Below, one piece after another: positions 13,578-21,509 of a DNA stretch of 35,884 nucleotides. The notes beneath the pieces are model-generated. The model ran no database searches. It was given only the letters and a program-made list of their open reading frames with translations, and was not told where the DNA came from. Numbering within the stretch: the stretch's first letter is position 1; the number at the start of each line of letters is the position of its first letter. Source of the DNA: Bacteroidota bacterium (GTDB lineage Bacteria; Bacteroidota; Ignavibacteria; UBA10030; BY39); the NCBI GenBank assembly GCA_030682385.1, contig JAUXOG010000113.1:1-35884 (forward strand). Reading direction: 5' to 3'. A program made the position numbers and the translations under genes.

Positions 13578-14957
13578 TCACGACCTCTGAAGTCGTGGGT
13601 TAAATTTAGTCGGAAGTGCAAAAGATATTTCGTAAACTAATGCTTGCTTACCTTTCCGTTTACGCAACACACGTCCACGCCGCTGTATATAGCTGATCGT
13701 TTCCACCTTACTGCTTTTTCTTCCAGCAATAATAACAGCGATATTTGCTTCTGGCAGGTCGATGCCTTCTTCCAACGCTTTGGCAGTAACAAGTGCCTTG
13801 CATCTGCCTTTGGTAAAAGCATCAAGATAAAATGTACGTTCATCCGATTCTATATCTGCTGTAATGGCTGGTATTAAAAAGCGTTTTGAAATTTCGTAAG
13901 CTGCGGAACGGCTTTCAGTAAAAATTAAAATCCTGTCGTCTTGGTGTTTTTGTAAAATTTCTTCTAACCGTGCAAGGCGGCTCGGTATTGATTGCCAATA
14001 TCTGTAAGCACGCAACAGAGACCTTTGGGCAAGGTCAACATCGTCCGGATAATAATGGCGTTCACGAACAAGCCAACTGCTGTCCTGTATTCTGTGTTCT
14101 GCTTTTGCACGATACCAAACTTTTTCAATCGGTTTACGAATGTCATAGTAAGTTTCAATTTCATTTTTCGTCGACTTTAAATGAACGGATATTCTCCGGT
14201 AAACAGATAATATTTCATTTTCAATCATCTCATCAGTAGCTTTTTCATAAACTATTGGACCGATTAAATCACTTAGCAGATCAAGCGCACTGCTGACCGG
14301 AGTTGCTGTTAGTGCAAGTCGATACGGCGAAATACAGAACCTCGCCGCATTAGCTGATTTACCTTCAGATAATTTCTTATGAATCTCGTCGAACACAACA
14401 AGTTTCCACCGGTTGCCGAAACTCGCCATATAAATCTGGGCGCTTTTATAAGTTGTAACCGTGATAGGTTTAGGATTAAAAATATCGTCGCCGATAATTC
14501 CGATGTCCTGCTGAAAAGCAGTCCGCAATTGTTCATACCATTGATAAACTAGTACTCTTGTCGGTACGACTACAAGAACAGAACACTTTGCATCTTCGAT
14601 AGCTAAACGAGCTATCAATAAACGAGTCATAAAACTTTTGCCGGCACCCGTTGGTAAGACAACCATTCCTCTCTTATCGGTTTTTTCCCAAGCTTCGATT
14701 GCTTGTATTTGGAAATCGAATGGGTCAAGCGGCTCGCTGTGAATAAAATTTGGGATTTCATAATATTGTGCTGCCTTGTCCTCAATAGCTATCCCGTTTT
14801 CTTCGCAATATTTTAAAACTTCAGAATATTTATATGCGGGCGAGATGAAATAATTAAGCGGGTGCTGTTTAAAGAATTTAGATATTAAATCTTTATCTGC
14901 TTCTCCTCTTAGTTGAAGCATTCCTTCGTAGAATGTAAGTGTGGGGAGATTATTCAT
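13578..14957 (-). CDS. XPB/Rad25-like superfamily 2 DNA helicase
   Basis: 459 residues. An N-terminal damage-recognition-like region (about 1-70) is followed by the helicase core. Q-motif-like PFDFQIQAIEAW is at 79-90. Walker A is PTGAGKS (102-108), motif Ia VVVPTRVLVYQWYEQL, motif II DEIH (190-193), motif III LTATP (216-220), motif IV-like ILIFTESRSAAYEI (343-356), motif V TAKALEEGIDLPEA, and motif VI YIQRRGRVLRKRKGK (423-437). This matches the short archaeal/bacterial XPB helicases, 3'-5' DNA translocases in repair. The adjacent DUF790/Bax1-like gene strengthens the call. The last ten residues (TKFNPRLQRS) and the stop are encoded by a hairpin repeat (13579-13597), so the natural C-terminus has been replaced or extended. 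The start is 55 bp after the TPR gene. Biochemical function is inferred. Confidence 0.88.
   Translation of the reverse strand: MNNLPTLTFYEGMLQLRGEADKDLISKFFKQHPLNYFISPAYKYSEVLKYCEENGIAIEDKAAQYYEIPNFIHSEPLDPFDFQIQAIEAWEKTDKRGMVVLPTGAGKSFMTRLLIARLAIEDAKCSVLVVVPTRVLVYQWYEQLRTAFQQDIGIIGDDIFNPKPITVTTYKSAQIYMASFGNRWKLVVFDEIHKKLSEGKSANAARFCISPYRLALTATPVSSALDLLSDLIGPIVYEKATDEMIENEILSVYRRISVHLKSTKNEIETYYDIRKPIEKVWYRAKAEHRIQDSSWLVRERHYYPDDVDLAQRSLLRAYRYWQSIPSRLARLEEILQKHQDDRILIFTESRSAAYEISKRFLIPAITADIESDERTFYLDAFTKGRCKALVTAKALEEGIDLPEANIAVIIAGRKSSKVETISYIQRRGRVLRKRKGKQALVYEISFALPTKFNPRLQRS
13579..13597 (-). repeat. Hairpin encoding the helicase C-terminus
   Basis: CACGAC at 13579-13584 pairs with GTCGTG at 13592-13597. 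It lies in the right terminus of the composite element and overlaps the last codons and stop of the helicase gene. No T-run follows on the minus strand, so it is not a classical terminator. Confidence 0.7.
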
Positions 14958-15012
14958 TATAACTTCATGGCAATTACATCGATACTTTTTTGAATTTTAG
15001 AAAGGCAATCAA

Positions 15013-15585
15013 TCAACCTTTCATAAACGATTCATACGTGCTTCTTATAAACTCGTTCTGTGGGTTGAGTTCTAACGCTTTTTCGAACCAATGTTTAGCT
15101 TTTTGTGGCGACTTAACTTTGCTTACCACGTAACTTACAGCCATATCGTTGTACGCAAGACTGTTAGTCGGGTCTATCTTTATTGCTTTGTTTAAAAATT
15201 TTCTGCCTTTAGCTAATTCGCCAATCATACAAAGCATCCAGCCAAGATTACGGTTAATTTCCGTGTGATTAGGTTCCAACTTGTCGGCAATTTTTAAATG
15301 GTGGATAGCACGCTGGAAGTTCATCGTTCTTCCTAAGGCGCAGCCGAGCAAGTAATAGCTTTGGTAAAAATCAGGTTTATAGTTTACAGCTTTTTCGAGC
15401 GGGTCGATTGCCAAAACAGGCGAACCGAGATGCAAGTACATATCTCCGATAAAACAAAGAACTGGAACAAAATCAGGATATTCCTTTATCAATTCCTCCG
15501 CCATTTCCACAGCCCCTATAAAATCACCGCTATCGGCAAGCGATGCGGCTTTCATCATTACATCATTTATTTTTTCTTGAGACAT
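15013..15585 (-). CDS. TPR-repeat protein
   Basis: 190 residues from the ATG at 15585 (MSQEKINDVMMKAASLADSG). The longer frame to 15633 would overlap the upstream gene by 41 bp and adds an unlikely leader. About four to five tetratricopeptide repeats follow, for example YLHLGSPVLAIDPLEKAVNY, GRTMNFQRAIHHLKIADKLE and NKAIKIDPTNSLAYNDMAVS, each with the usual small and aromatic positions. There is no signal peptide, so it is cytoplasmic. TPRs mediate protein-protein contacts. Its position, 7 bp after the Myb-repeat gene and 55 bp before the XPB-like helicase, suggests an adaptor role in that cluster, but no partner can be named. Confidence 0.88.
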   Translation of the reverse strand: MSQEKINDVMMKAASLADSGDFIGAVEMAEELIKEYPDFVPVLCFIGDMYLHLGSPVLAIDPLEKAVNYKPDFYQSYYLLGCALGRTMNFQRAIHHLKIADKLEPNHTEINRNLGWMLCMIGELAKGRKFLNKAIKIDPTNSLAYNDMAVSYVVSKVKSPQKAKHWFEKALELNPQNEFIRSTYESFMKG

Positions 15586-15592
15586 AAGATAT

Positions 15593-16330
15593 TTAATTTT
15601 TGTTTCCTTTATGGAAGCCGTGCCTGTTTGCATAATGTTGGACCGAACTTTCAGTAACGTCTAATTTTTGTGCGATATCTTTGTACGACATTTTTTTATA
15701 ATTCTTTTTCAAAAAAGCGTGCATCTCATTTGTCCATTTATTGAGCCATGGTCTCTTTAATTTTAACTTGAAAGCTTTCTTCCAAATACTCAGCTCCGAT
15801 CGGTTCAGAATCTTTTCTATCTCTTTCACCGATACATTAGGATCCTGAAACATCTTGATTAATGTTTGAGTCTCCTCCTCCGTCCAACGTGCCGCCGCTG
15901 GTTTTGTAATACCTAATTTTTGAGCTTTAATGAGGACGCCATCTTTTGACCGACTGAGAGTACGACTTATTGAAACATTTGATTTTTTTCCATGATGTCG
16001 AATAAGGTAACGTATTTCCCAATCAGCCCACTTGCGAAAGTCATCCCTTCTCAAACCTAAGCGGATTGCTTTAGTGCGTACACTATCTTGCGTGCGATTA
16101 ACTCGAGCCGCGATATACGGAGAACCTCGCTTCGGGTAATATTTTTTTAGAAGCAATAACTCTTCTTCCGACCAACTATCCGGTTTCGAGAATTTAATTT
16201 GAAGCTGCATCGCTTTCATTCTGACAGCGTGCACAGAGCGACTAATATTTTGTGCGACGAAAGTTGCGCCGTTTTTAGGATAATTCGCTTTCAGAAACTC
16301 AATCTGTGAATCAGTCCAAATATTTTTCAT
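15593..16330 (-). CDS. Protein of five tandem Myb/SANT-like repeats
   Basis: 245 residues from the ATG at 16330, which overlaps the permease stop by ATGA. It is made almost entirely of five units of about 45-50 residues, each opening with a tryptophan and an acidic/polar stretch and closing with an S(V/I)..KA..L.L recognition-helix-like segment: IWTDSQIEFLKANYPKNG, SWSEEELLLLKKYYPKRG, KWADWEIRYLIRHHGKKS, RWTEEETQTLIKMFQDPN and KWTNEMHAFLKKNYKKMS. The second half of each (for example YIAARVNRTQDSVRTKAIRL) has helix-turn-helix spacing. The protein is very basic, with no signal peptide or other domain. Sequence-specific DNA binding is the likely role; the target is unknown. Single and double Myb-like units are common in bacteria, five in tandem are not. 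Confidence 0.82.
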   Translation of the reverse strand: MKNIWTDSQIEFLKANYPKNGATFVAQNISRSVHAVRMKAMQLQIKFSKPDSWSEEELLLLKKYYPKRGSPYIAARVNRTQDSVRTKAIRLGLRRDDFRKWADWEIRYLIRHHGKKSNVSISRTLSRSKDGVLIKAQKLGITKPAAARWTEEETQTLIKMFQDPNVSVKEIEKILNRSELSIWKKAFKLKLKRPWLNKWTNEMHAFLKKNYKKMSYKDIAQKLDVTESSVQHYANRHGFHKGNKN

Positions 16331-17085
16331 AACCATAAATCCTTAATTATTTTTAAACCTGCAATTAATAATACTGCACCTAACATTCTTTGCAAAACAT
16401 CGGGTTGAAATTTAAACGCACCTAAACGTGAACCGATTTGCCCGGCTATTAATACCACAATACCGAAAATCAAAGCTATATCGAAATGAATAGGAGCGCT
16501 GAGTGATTTTGCCACTAAGGCGCTTAACGAATTCAAAATAATAAATGCCGCCGATACAGCAGCGGTTTTTTTAGCATCCGCCCAACCGGTAAGCAAGAGG
16601 AACGGACTTAAAAATATTCCACCTCCGACACCTGTAATACCCGAAAGAATTCCGATTACAAAACCAATGGGAATTCCCCAGTAAAATGCCTTGCCCGAAT
16701 ATTCCTGCCAACGCGTTCCGATCCTGTTTTTCACAAACAACAATCGTCCTGCCGCTAATAATAATACCGACCCTAATATAATTGTAAACGCAAGCGATGA
16801 AACTTTCAAAAGTCCACCGACAAAAGCCGCCGGTATAGAGCTAATTATAAAAGGAATTAAAAGCTGATACGAAAAATGTTTTGCCCGATAATAATTTATA
16901 AAACTACTGCCGGCTACTAAAATATTTAACACTAAAACAACGGGGGCAATCTCGGAACGGGCAACACCGGCAAGGGCAAACAACGCCAGATAACCCGATG
17001 CACCACCATGACCGACGCTCGAATATAAAAACGCCATCAAAAAAAATAATGGGATTATTTCCCAAGGAATTTGTAACTCAACCAA
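16327..17085 (-). CDS. TSUP-family permease (TauE/SafE-like)
   Basis: 252 residues, about eight predicted membrane segments in two related halves, each opening with a glycine-rich motif: YSSVGHGGASGYLALFAL near residues 21-38 and ILSGITGVGGGIFLSPFLLL near 146-165. This is the TauE/SafE (DUF81) signature of permeases for sulfite, organosulfonates or other small anions across the inner membrane; the substrate is not readable. The start is TTG at 17085, since the first in-frame ATG would cut into the first membrane segment. The stop overlaps the Myb-repeat ATG (ATGA), so the two are co-translated. The functional link to that neighbour is unclear. Confidence 0.88.
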   Translation of the reverse strand: MVELQIPWEIIPLFFLMAFLYSSVGHGGASGYLALFALAGVARSEIAPVVLVLNILVAGSSFINYYRAKHFSYQLLIPFIISSIPAAFVGGLLKVSSLAFTIILGSVLLLAAGRLLFVKNRIGTRWQEYSGKAFYWGIPIGFVIGILSGITGVGGGIFLSPFLLLTGWADAKKTAAVSAAFIILNSLSALVAKSLSAPIHFDIALIFGIVVLIAGQIGSRLGAFKFQPDVLQRMLGAVLLIAGLKIIKDLWL

Positions 17086-17132
17086 TTCTACATTCTCTCT
17101 ATTACTAATTGCTATTGGAATTGACCATTAGA

Positions 17133-17807
17133 TCACCATCCTGTTCCAAAACTCAATGATATACTAAAACCACCGAAATCTTTTTTCTTCACAAATTGCA
17201 AACTTTCAATACCTGATTTGTAGGGAATAAAGTAATAACGAATATTCACACCTAATATGTTTTTTTGTTCTGAACCGAAGAAAGCACCGAAACCGACATA
17301 ACCACCAACAGTGTAGTGCGACCTTCCATACTTCAAAGATTCAAAAAATTCAATCTCATAAGGAGTCGAAAATATTAAGGTCGGTCCTGCCATCGCCGAA
17401 ACATAAGGACGGAAATTATCAACTATTTCATCTTTAAAAAGTCGATATTCAGCTCCAAATAGAAGCGGAAAAACTATGAATCTGTTTACTTTATTAGGTG
17501 TAAACAGCGCCCCCGTGTAAGGATTATAAACTTCCATTTCCCTTTCATCTTTTGATTCGGCTATCGATAAATTTACTTTCCCTGTGAACTCGTCAGAAAA
17601 ATTATAACCATAAAAATTACCTAAACCAAAACCATTTGTCGAAATAATTAAATCCATCCCCCAACTATTTTTTACTAAATAGGATTGAGGTTTACCGAAT
17701 AATAAATTTCCCTGCCTTAGCATCATAGTATCAGTTTTCTTGTGTTGAGCGAAACTGAATGCTACAGCGATAAATGATAATATAATTATGTAGTGCGATT
17801 TTTTCAT
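17133..17807 (-). CDS. Predicted outer-membrane beta-barrel protein
   Basis: 224 residues with signal peptide MKKSHYIIILSFIAVAFSFA (cleavage before QHKK). The mature protein alternates hydrophobic and polar residues with many glycine and aromatic positions (YTVGGYVGFGAFFGS, LGVNIRYYFIPYKSG) and ends FGGFSISLSFGTGW, a strand of the kind recognised by the barrel assembly machinery. I cannot assign a named family. It lies 33 bp after the RlmI-like gene and 47 bp before the permease. Confidence 0.75.
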   Translation of the reverse strand: MKKSHYIIILSFIAVAFSFAQHKKTDTMMLRQGNLLFGKPQSYLVKNSWGMDLIISTNGFGLGNFYGYNFSDEFTGKVNLSIAESKDEREMEVYNPYTGALFTPNKVNRFIVFPLLFGAEYRLFKDEIVDNFRPYVSAMAGPTLIFSTPYEIEFFESLKYGRSHYTVGGYVGFGAFFGSEQKNILGVNIRYYFIPYKSGIESLQFVKKKDFGGFSISLSFGTGW

Positions 17808-17840
17808 TTCAGTAATATTTTATAAAAATATAATGCTTTT

Positions 17841-19004
17841 TTAAAACACTTCAAATATTCCGAACTTCAGGTATTTTGTTTCAGGCATGGCGGGCAAAAC
17901 AGGATGGTCGGGTGATGCACCTCGCCATTCTAATAGTCGGATTTTTTTTCCGGCTTCCTTGGCACTTTTAATAATGACTTCCATGAAGAGTGCTTCATCG
18001 ATATGATGAGAACAGGAAGCAGTTGCCAATATTCCGCCGCTGTTCAATGACCGGATTGCATTTGAATTAATTTGCTTATACCCAAGCTTGGCAGTAGTTA
18101 TGGTTTTTTTACTTTTTGTAAATGAGGGTGGGTCGAGAATAACGACATCGTATTTTTTGTCAGTGCTTTTTAAAAAATCGAAAACATCACTCTTTTGAAA
18201 TTTGCATACATCGGCAAGTTGATTTAGCTCGGCATTTTGTTGTGCACGCTTTACCGCGGATTCGGAGATATCGATACCGAACACATTTGCTGCACCGGCA
18301 AAACCGGCATTAAGCGCAAAACCGCCGTCGTTACAAAAACAATCCAACACTTTCGCGTTTTTTACATACCGTCTGATTGCCGAACGGTTTTCTCTTTGAT
18401 CCATGAAGAAACCGGTTTTCTGTCCTTCGGATAAATCGACTTGATACTTAATTTCGTTCTCGGTGATGATAGTAGGATCAATTTTCCCTTGCACTACTTC
18501 TTTAATTTCCGTTAAACCTTCTAACGATCTCAACGGCGATTCATCGCGTCGGATAATTCCTGCCGGTTTGAAAATAGATTCCAAGACATCGCAAATAAGT
18601 GTGATATGCTTATCCATCCCGTAAGAGAAAGTTTGAACTGAAAAGTAGTCGTTGTATTTATCGATTATCAAGCCCGGCAAAAAATCGCTCTCGCCATACA
18701 CGAGGCGAAAACTTTCAGCATTATCGAAAAGCTTTTTCCTAAGCGCCAATGATTTTTCGATTCGGGATTTATAAAACTGAAAATCGATATCTTCATCTTG
18801 GGTTGTTAATAACCTGAATGCAATCAGTGAATTTGGATTGTAGAATCCCTTACCGAGAAACTCGCCTGAATTTTTTCGCAGATCGACAACATCGCCGGCT
18901 TGCAGCCCAGATTGAATTTCTTGAATTTCGTTACTAAAGACCCAGAGATGCCCCAAAAGGATTCGCTTGTCTTCGCCTTTTTTAAGTTTGATGATCTTTT
19001 TCAT
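17841..19004 (-). CDS. rlmI: Class I rRNA large-subunit (cytosine-5) methyltransferase, RlmI-like
   Basis: 387 residues, matching the RlmI/COG1092 layout. An N-terminal PUA domain (about 1-70, GDVVDLRKNSGEFLGKGFYN) is followed by an EEHEE-like linker and a Rossmann methyltransferase domain (about 190-387). GQKTGFFMDQRENR (194-207) and the motif I region LDCFCNDGGFAL (220-231) bind SAM. DPPSF (291-295) is the family motif IV, and TASCSHH (328-334) holds the probable catalytic C331. E. coli RlmI makes m5C1962 in 23S rRNA; the exact base here is inferred. ATG at 19004, no Shine-Dalgarno, 90 bp after comEC. Related enzymes with a different target (RlmK-type) are possible. Confidence 0.88.
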   Translation of the reverse strand: MKKIIKLKKGEDKRILLGHLWVFSNEIQEIQSGLQAGDVVDLRKNSGEFLGKGFYNPNSLIAFRLLTTQDEDIDFQFYKSRIEKSLALRKKLFDNAESFRLVYGESDFLPGLIIDKYNDYFSVQTFSYGMDKHITLICDVLESIFKPAGIIRRDESPLRSLEGLTEIKEVVQGKIDPTIITENEIKYQVDLSEGQKTGFFMDQRENRSAIRRYVKNAKVLDCFCNDGGFALNAGFAGAANVFGIDISESAVKRAQQNAELNQLADVCKFQKSDVFDFLKSTDKKYDVVILDPPSFTKSKKTITTAKLGYKQINSNAIRSLNSGGILATASCSHHIDEALFMEVIIKSAKEAGKKIRLLEWRGASPDHPVLPAMPETKYLKFGIFEVF

Positions 19005-19094
19005 AGTGTGAATAAAATAAAAATAAATTGGATGAGAAACAAAGGAGAGGGGTTTTGTGTAATCGCAATCTTCTTACTTCTTAGCGCCACCCCT

Positions 19095-21497
19095 TTACCT
19101 CCACTCCACTTCTCTCCATTTCAATCCGTTTGATTCCAAAACGATTGCTCCTTGTAAATCTGTTCGATGTACTTTTATGTTCATTCGCTTTAAATAATCT
19201 AAAACATTTTTTGAGGGATGGTTGAACTTGTTTGCATAACCTACTGAAATAACTGACACCAATGGTTTGGTTGATTCTAAAAACTCGAAACTGCTGCTTG
19301 TCGCACTACCGTGGTGTCCGCATTTTAAAATATCAACCTCTAAAAAATCTTTATACTGATTTATTAATTTTGTTTCTGTTGCTTTCTCGGCGTCGCCCGT
19401 CAATATGAGTTCCGTTTTTCCATAAACAATTTTTAGCACAAGTGATTGGTTATTCAGGTCGTGTATATCTGTCGAATCAAATTCTTGATAGGGATGTAAA
19501 ACATACATCCTTACCTCATCCGCAATATCTATTGTTTCACCTCTTTTGATGATTTGATAATTTATTTTGGATGAATCTATGAGATGTTTGTATTCTCTAA
19601 AGATATCTGATTTCTCAAACGACCCCGCATCAATAATTTTACCGATCTTAAAATTACGAATCAAATAAGGAAATCCACCCAGGTGATCGTGATGGGGATG
19701 ACTATTTATAAGAAAATCAATTTGAGAAATACCTTGCCTGTTTAAAAATGGAGTAATAAATCTTTGCCCCGCATCCCGATAAAATGTTCGCGCACCACCA
19801 TCGACAAGCATGTTTTTACCATTCGGGAATTCTAAAAAGATAGCATCCCCCTGACCCACATCTAAAAATGTTGCTCGTAGTTTAGGTTCATCCTTGAAGA
19901 ATATGAGATAGTAAAGAAAAATATTTGATGCGATTAGAAGCATAAATATTATTCTTTTGATAATATATGTTCGTTTCAGAGTGAAAAGAAAAATAACAAA
20001 TCCATAAAAAAATATTCCGGAAAATAATGTAAAATTTGAATGAATAAATGAATGCTTCCAATTTCCGAATACAGCAACCAAATGTAATAATAAACCCGCA
20101 GCAAATTTTGTTGTCTCAGCGAAAATTGATCCAAGCCAACCTGATAGAAACGAAAACAGAGTAGTTATAATACCTAAAGCCAATACAATTCCGGTTAAAG
20201 GAACAACAAGTAAGTTAGCAGCTAAACCGACAATAGAAATTTTGCCAAAGTAATATGATGTAAAAGGAAGAGTCCCGATTGCTGCCGAGAAAGAAACAGC
20301 AGCAAGCCCGATTATAAATTTTGATACATTTAGTTGTCGTATTTTTTGTGGAATAAATTTTTCGATGGAGGAAATTTTTGGATAGAGCAATACTATCGAA
20401 ATGACTGCTGCAAACGAGAGTTGGAATCCAGGATGAAAAAGCTGCTTAGCATCAAAAAAAAGAAGGATAATAGCGGCAACTGCAAGCGAGTTAAAGATAT
20501 CAATCTTGCGTTCAAGTAAAAGCGAACTTAATAGAATCACACCCATTACACTTGCACGAACAACAGAAGGAGATTGTCCCGTGAAGAAAACGAAGGATAT
20601 CAGTATGAAACAAGTTGTAATAATTTTTGGTTTTTCCGGTATACGAAGGGCAGTCAATAATGATATCACGATTAAAATTATCATTCCAACATGCAAACCC
20701 GAAACAGCAAGAATGTGCATTACACCTGAATTGATAAACGCTTCTTTGGTTTCAAATGGGATTTCGCTTCTATCTCCAATTAAAATGCCTTTTAGAAATT
20801 TTGATTCTTCGCCGCCAACGAATGTATCAAAATTATGAGCTATATTTTTTCGCAATGGATAAATGATGTAACTTAAAAACCAGTTTCCTGTTTTTTGTTG
20901 AATCACAATATCTTCTCTCCCGACAAGATATATACGTGCGTAGATATCGTTGACTTCCAAATAACGGCGCATATCGAACTCCCCCGGATTGCGAGTTGTG
21001 CCTGCCAATGCAAGTTGTCCTGATAGCGCCACTCGAACACCGTATTCCAACGAATCTAAAAATTGATAAGATATATTCTCACGCGGAATTGAAACTAATA
21101 CTCCACCGAATACGCCGACTGAATCCTTCTCTGATTTAATCTGTTTAGCTTCAATAACAAATTGAATATTATATGTTTTCTTTTGAGGTGGGTCGGTTAT
21201 GATGCCTTCTATTGATTGAATACCGGACGTTGCAACAAATTTCGATATTTGATTATCGGGAATAAATTTACCATCTATTGTAATTTTGAAAACACCAAGT
21301 GTGAAGAGTAAACTTACTATGATAAATGTATAAATTAATGAATTGTCCTTGTAATAATATAGGATAAGAACTGAAAGAGTAAAAAGGAAAAACAAAAATC
21401 CAAGCAGGTACCAAAATGAAAAAGAAAATTCCCAACCGATAAGAATACCGGCGATAAGAGGGATGACGAATTTTAAGGCAGGTTTTGTTGAAAACAT
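19095..21497 (-). CDS. comEC: ComEC/Rec2 DNA-uptake channel
   Basis: 800 residues in the three-part ComEC order. Residues about 1-200 carry two or three membrane helices and an OB-like DUF4131 region (IEGIITDPPQKKTYNIQFVI). About 230-510 is the polytopic Competence domain (LKGILIGDRSEIP, SGVMHILAVSGLHVGM). About 540-795 is a metallo-beta-lactamase domain: FLDVGQGDAIFLEF (544-557), SHPHHDHLGG (599-608), TGDAEKA (700-706) and GHHGSATSSS (727-736). ComEC is the inner-membrane channel carrying single-stranded DNA into the cytoplasm during transformation, and the hydrolase domain is thought to degrade the other strand. All key metal ligands are present and the length is normal. ATG at 21497, 12 bp after the preceding gene in the same operon. 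Confidence 0.93.
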   Translation of the reverse strand: MFSTKPALKFVIPLIAGILIGWEFSFSFWYLLGFLFFLFTLSVLILYYYKDNSLIYTFIIVSLLFTLGVFKITIDGKFIPDNQISKFVATSGIQSIEGIITDPPQKKTYNIQFVIEAKQIKSEKDSVGVFGGVLVSIPRENISYQFLDSLEYGVRVALSGQLALAGTTRNPGEFDMRRYLEVNDIYARIYLVGREDIVIQQKTGNWFLSYIIYPLRKNIAHNFDTFVGGEESKFLKGILIGDRSEIPFETKEAFINSGVMHILAVSGLHVGMIILIVISLLTALRIPEKPKIITTCFILISFVFFTGQSPSVVRASVMGVILLSSLLLERKIDIFNSLAVAAIILLFFDAKQLFHPGFQLSFAAVISIVLLYPKISSIEKFIPQKIRQLNVSKFIIGLAAVSFSAAIGTLPFTSYYFGKISIVGLAANLLVVPLTGIVLALGIITTLFSFLSGWLGSIFAETTKFAAGLLLHLVAVFGNWKHSFIHSNFTLFSGIFFYGFVIFLFTLKRTYIIKRIIFMLLIASNIFLYYLIFFKDEPKLRATFLDVGQGDAIFLEFPNGKNMLVDGGARTFYRDAGQRFITPFLNRQGISQIDFLINSHPHHDHLGGFPYLIRNFKIGKIIDAGSFEKSDIFREYKHLIDSSKINYQIIKRGETIDIADEVRMYVLHPYQEFDSTDIHDLNNQSLVLKIVYGKTELILTGDAEKATETKLINQYKDFLEVDILKCGHHGSATSSSFEFLESTKPLVSVISVGYANKFNHPSKNVLDYLKRMNIKVHRTDLQGAIVLESNGLKWREVEWR

Positions 21498-21509
21498 TAT
21501 TTTATATTT

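Larger units (their letters stand above)
13253..13602. mobile_element. MITE-like composite repeat element between helicase and Bax1-like genes
   Basis: The 367-bp gap holds no independent gene but is full of structure. The left end (13253-13291, plus strand) and right end (13602-13562, minus strand) share CCCACGACT, then CGTGATAA, then GAACTCA in the same order, i.e. imperfect inverted termini of about 40 bp. Inside are two CCCGCC/GGCGGG palindromes (13301-13336, 13462-13498), a perfect 8-bp stem CCTCTCTT/AAGAGAGG (13337-13355), a perfect 7-bp stem CGATTTC/GAAATCG (13414-13430) within a longer inverted repeat (about 13392-13453), and a minus-strand GGGGCTGTCTCAAAAG (about 13535-13550). No transposase is present. 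The rightmost bases are translated as the helicase C-terminus. Confidence 0.6.
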
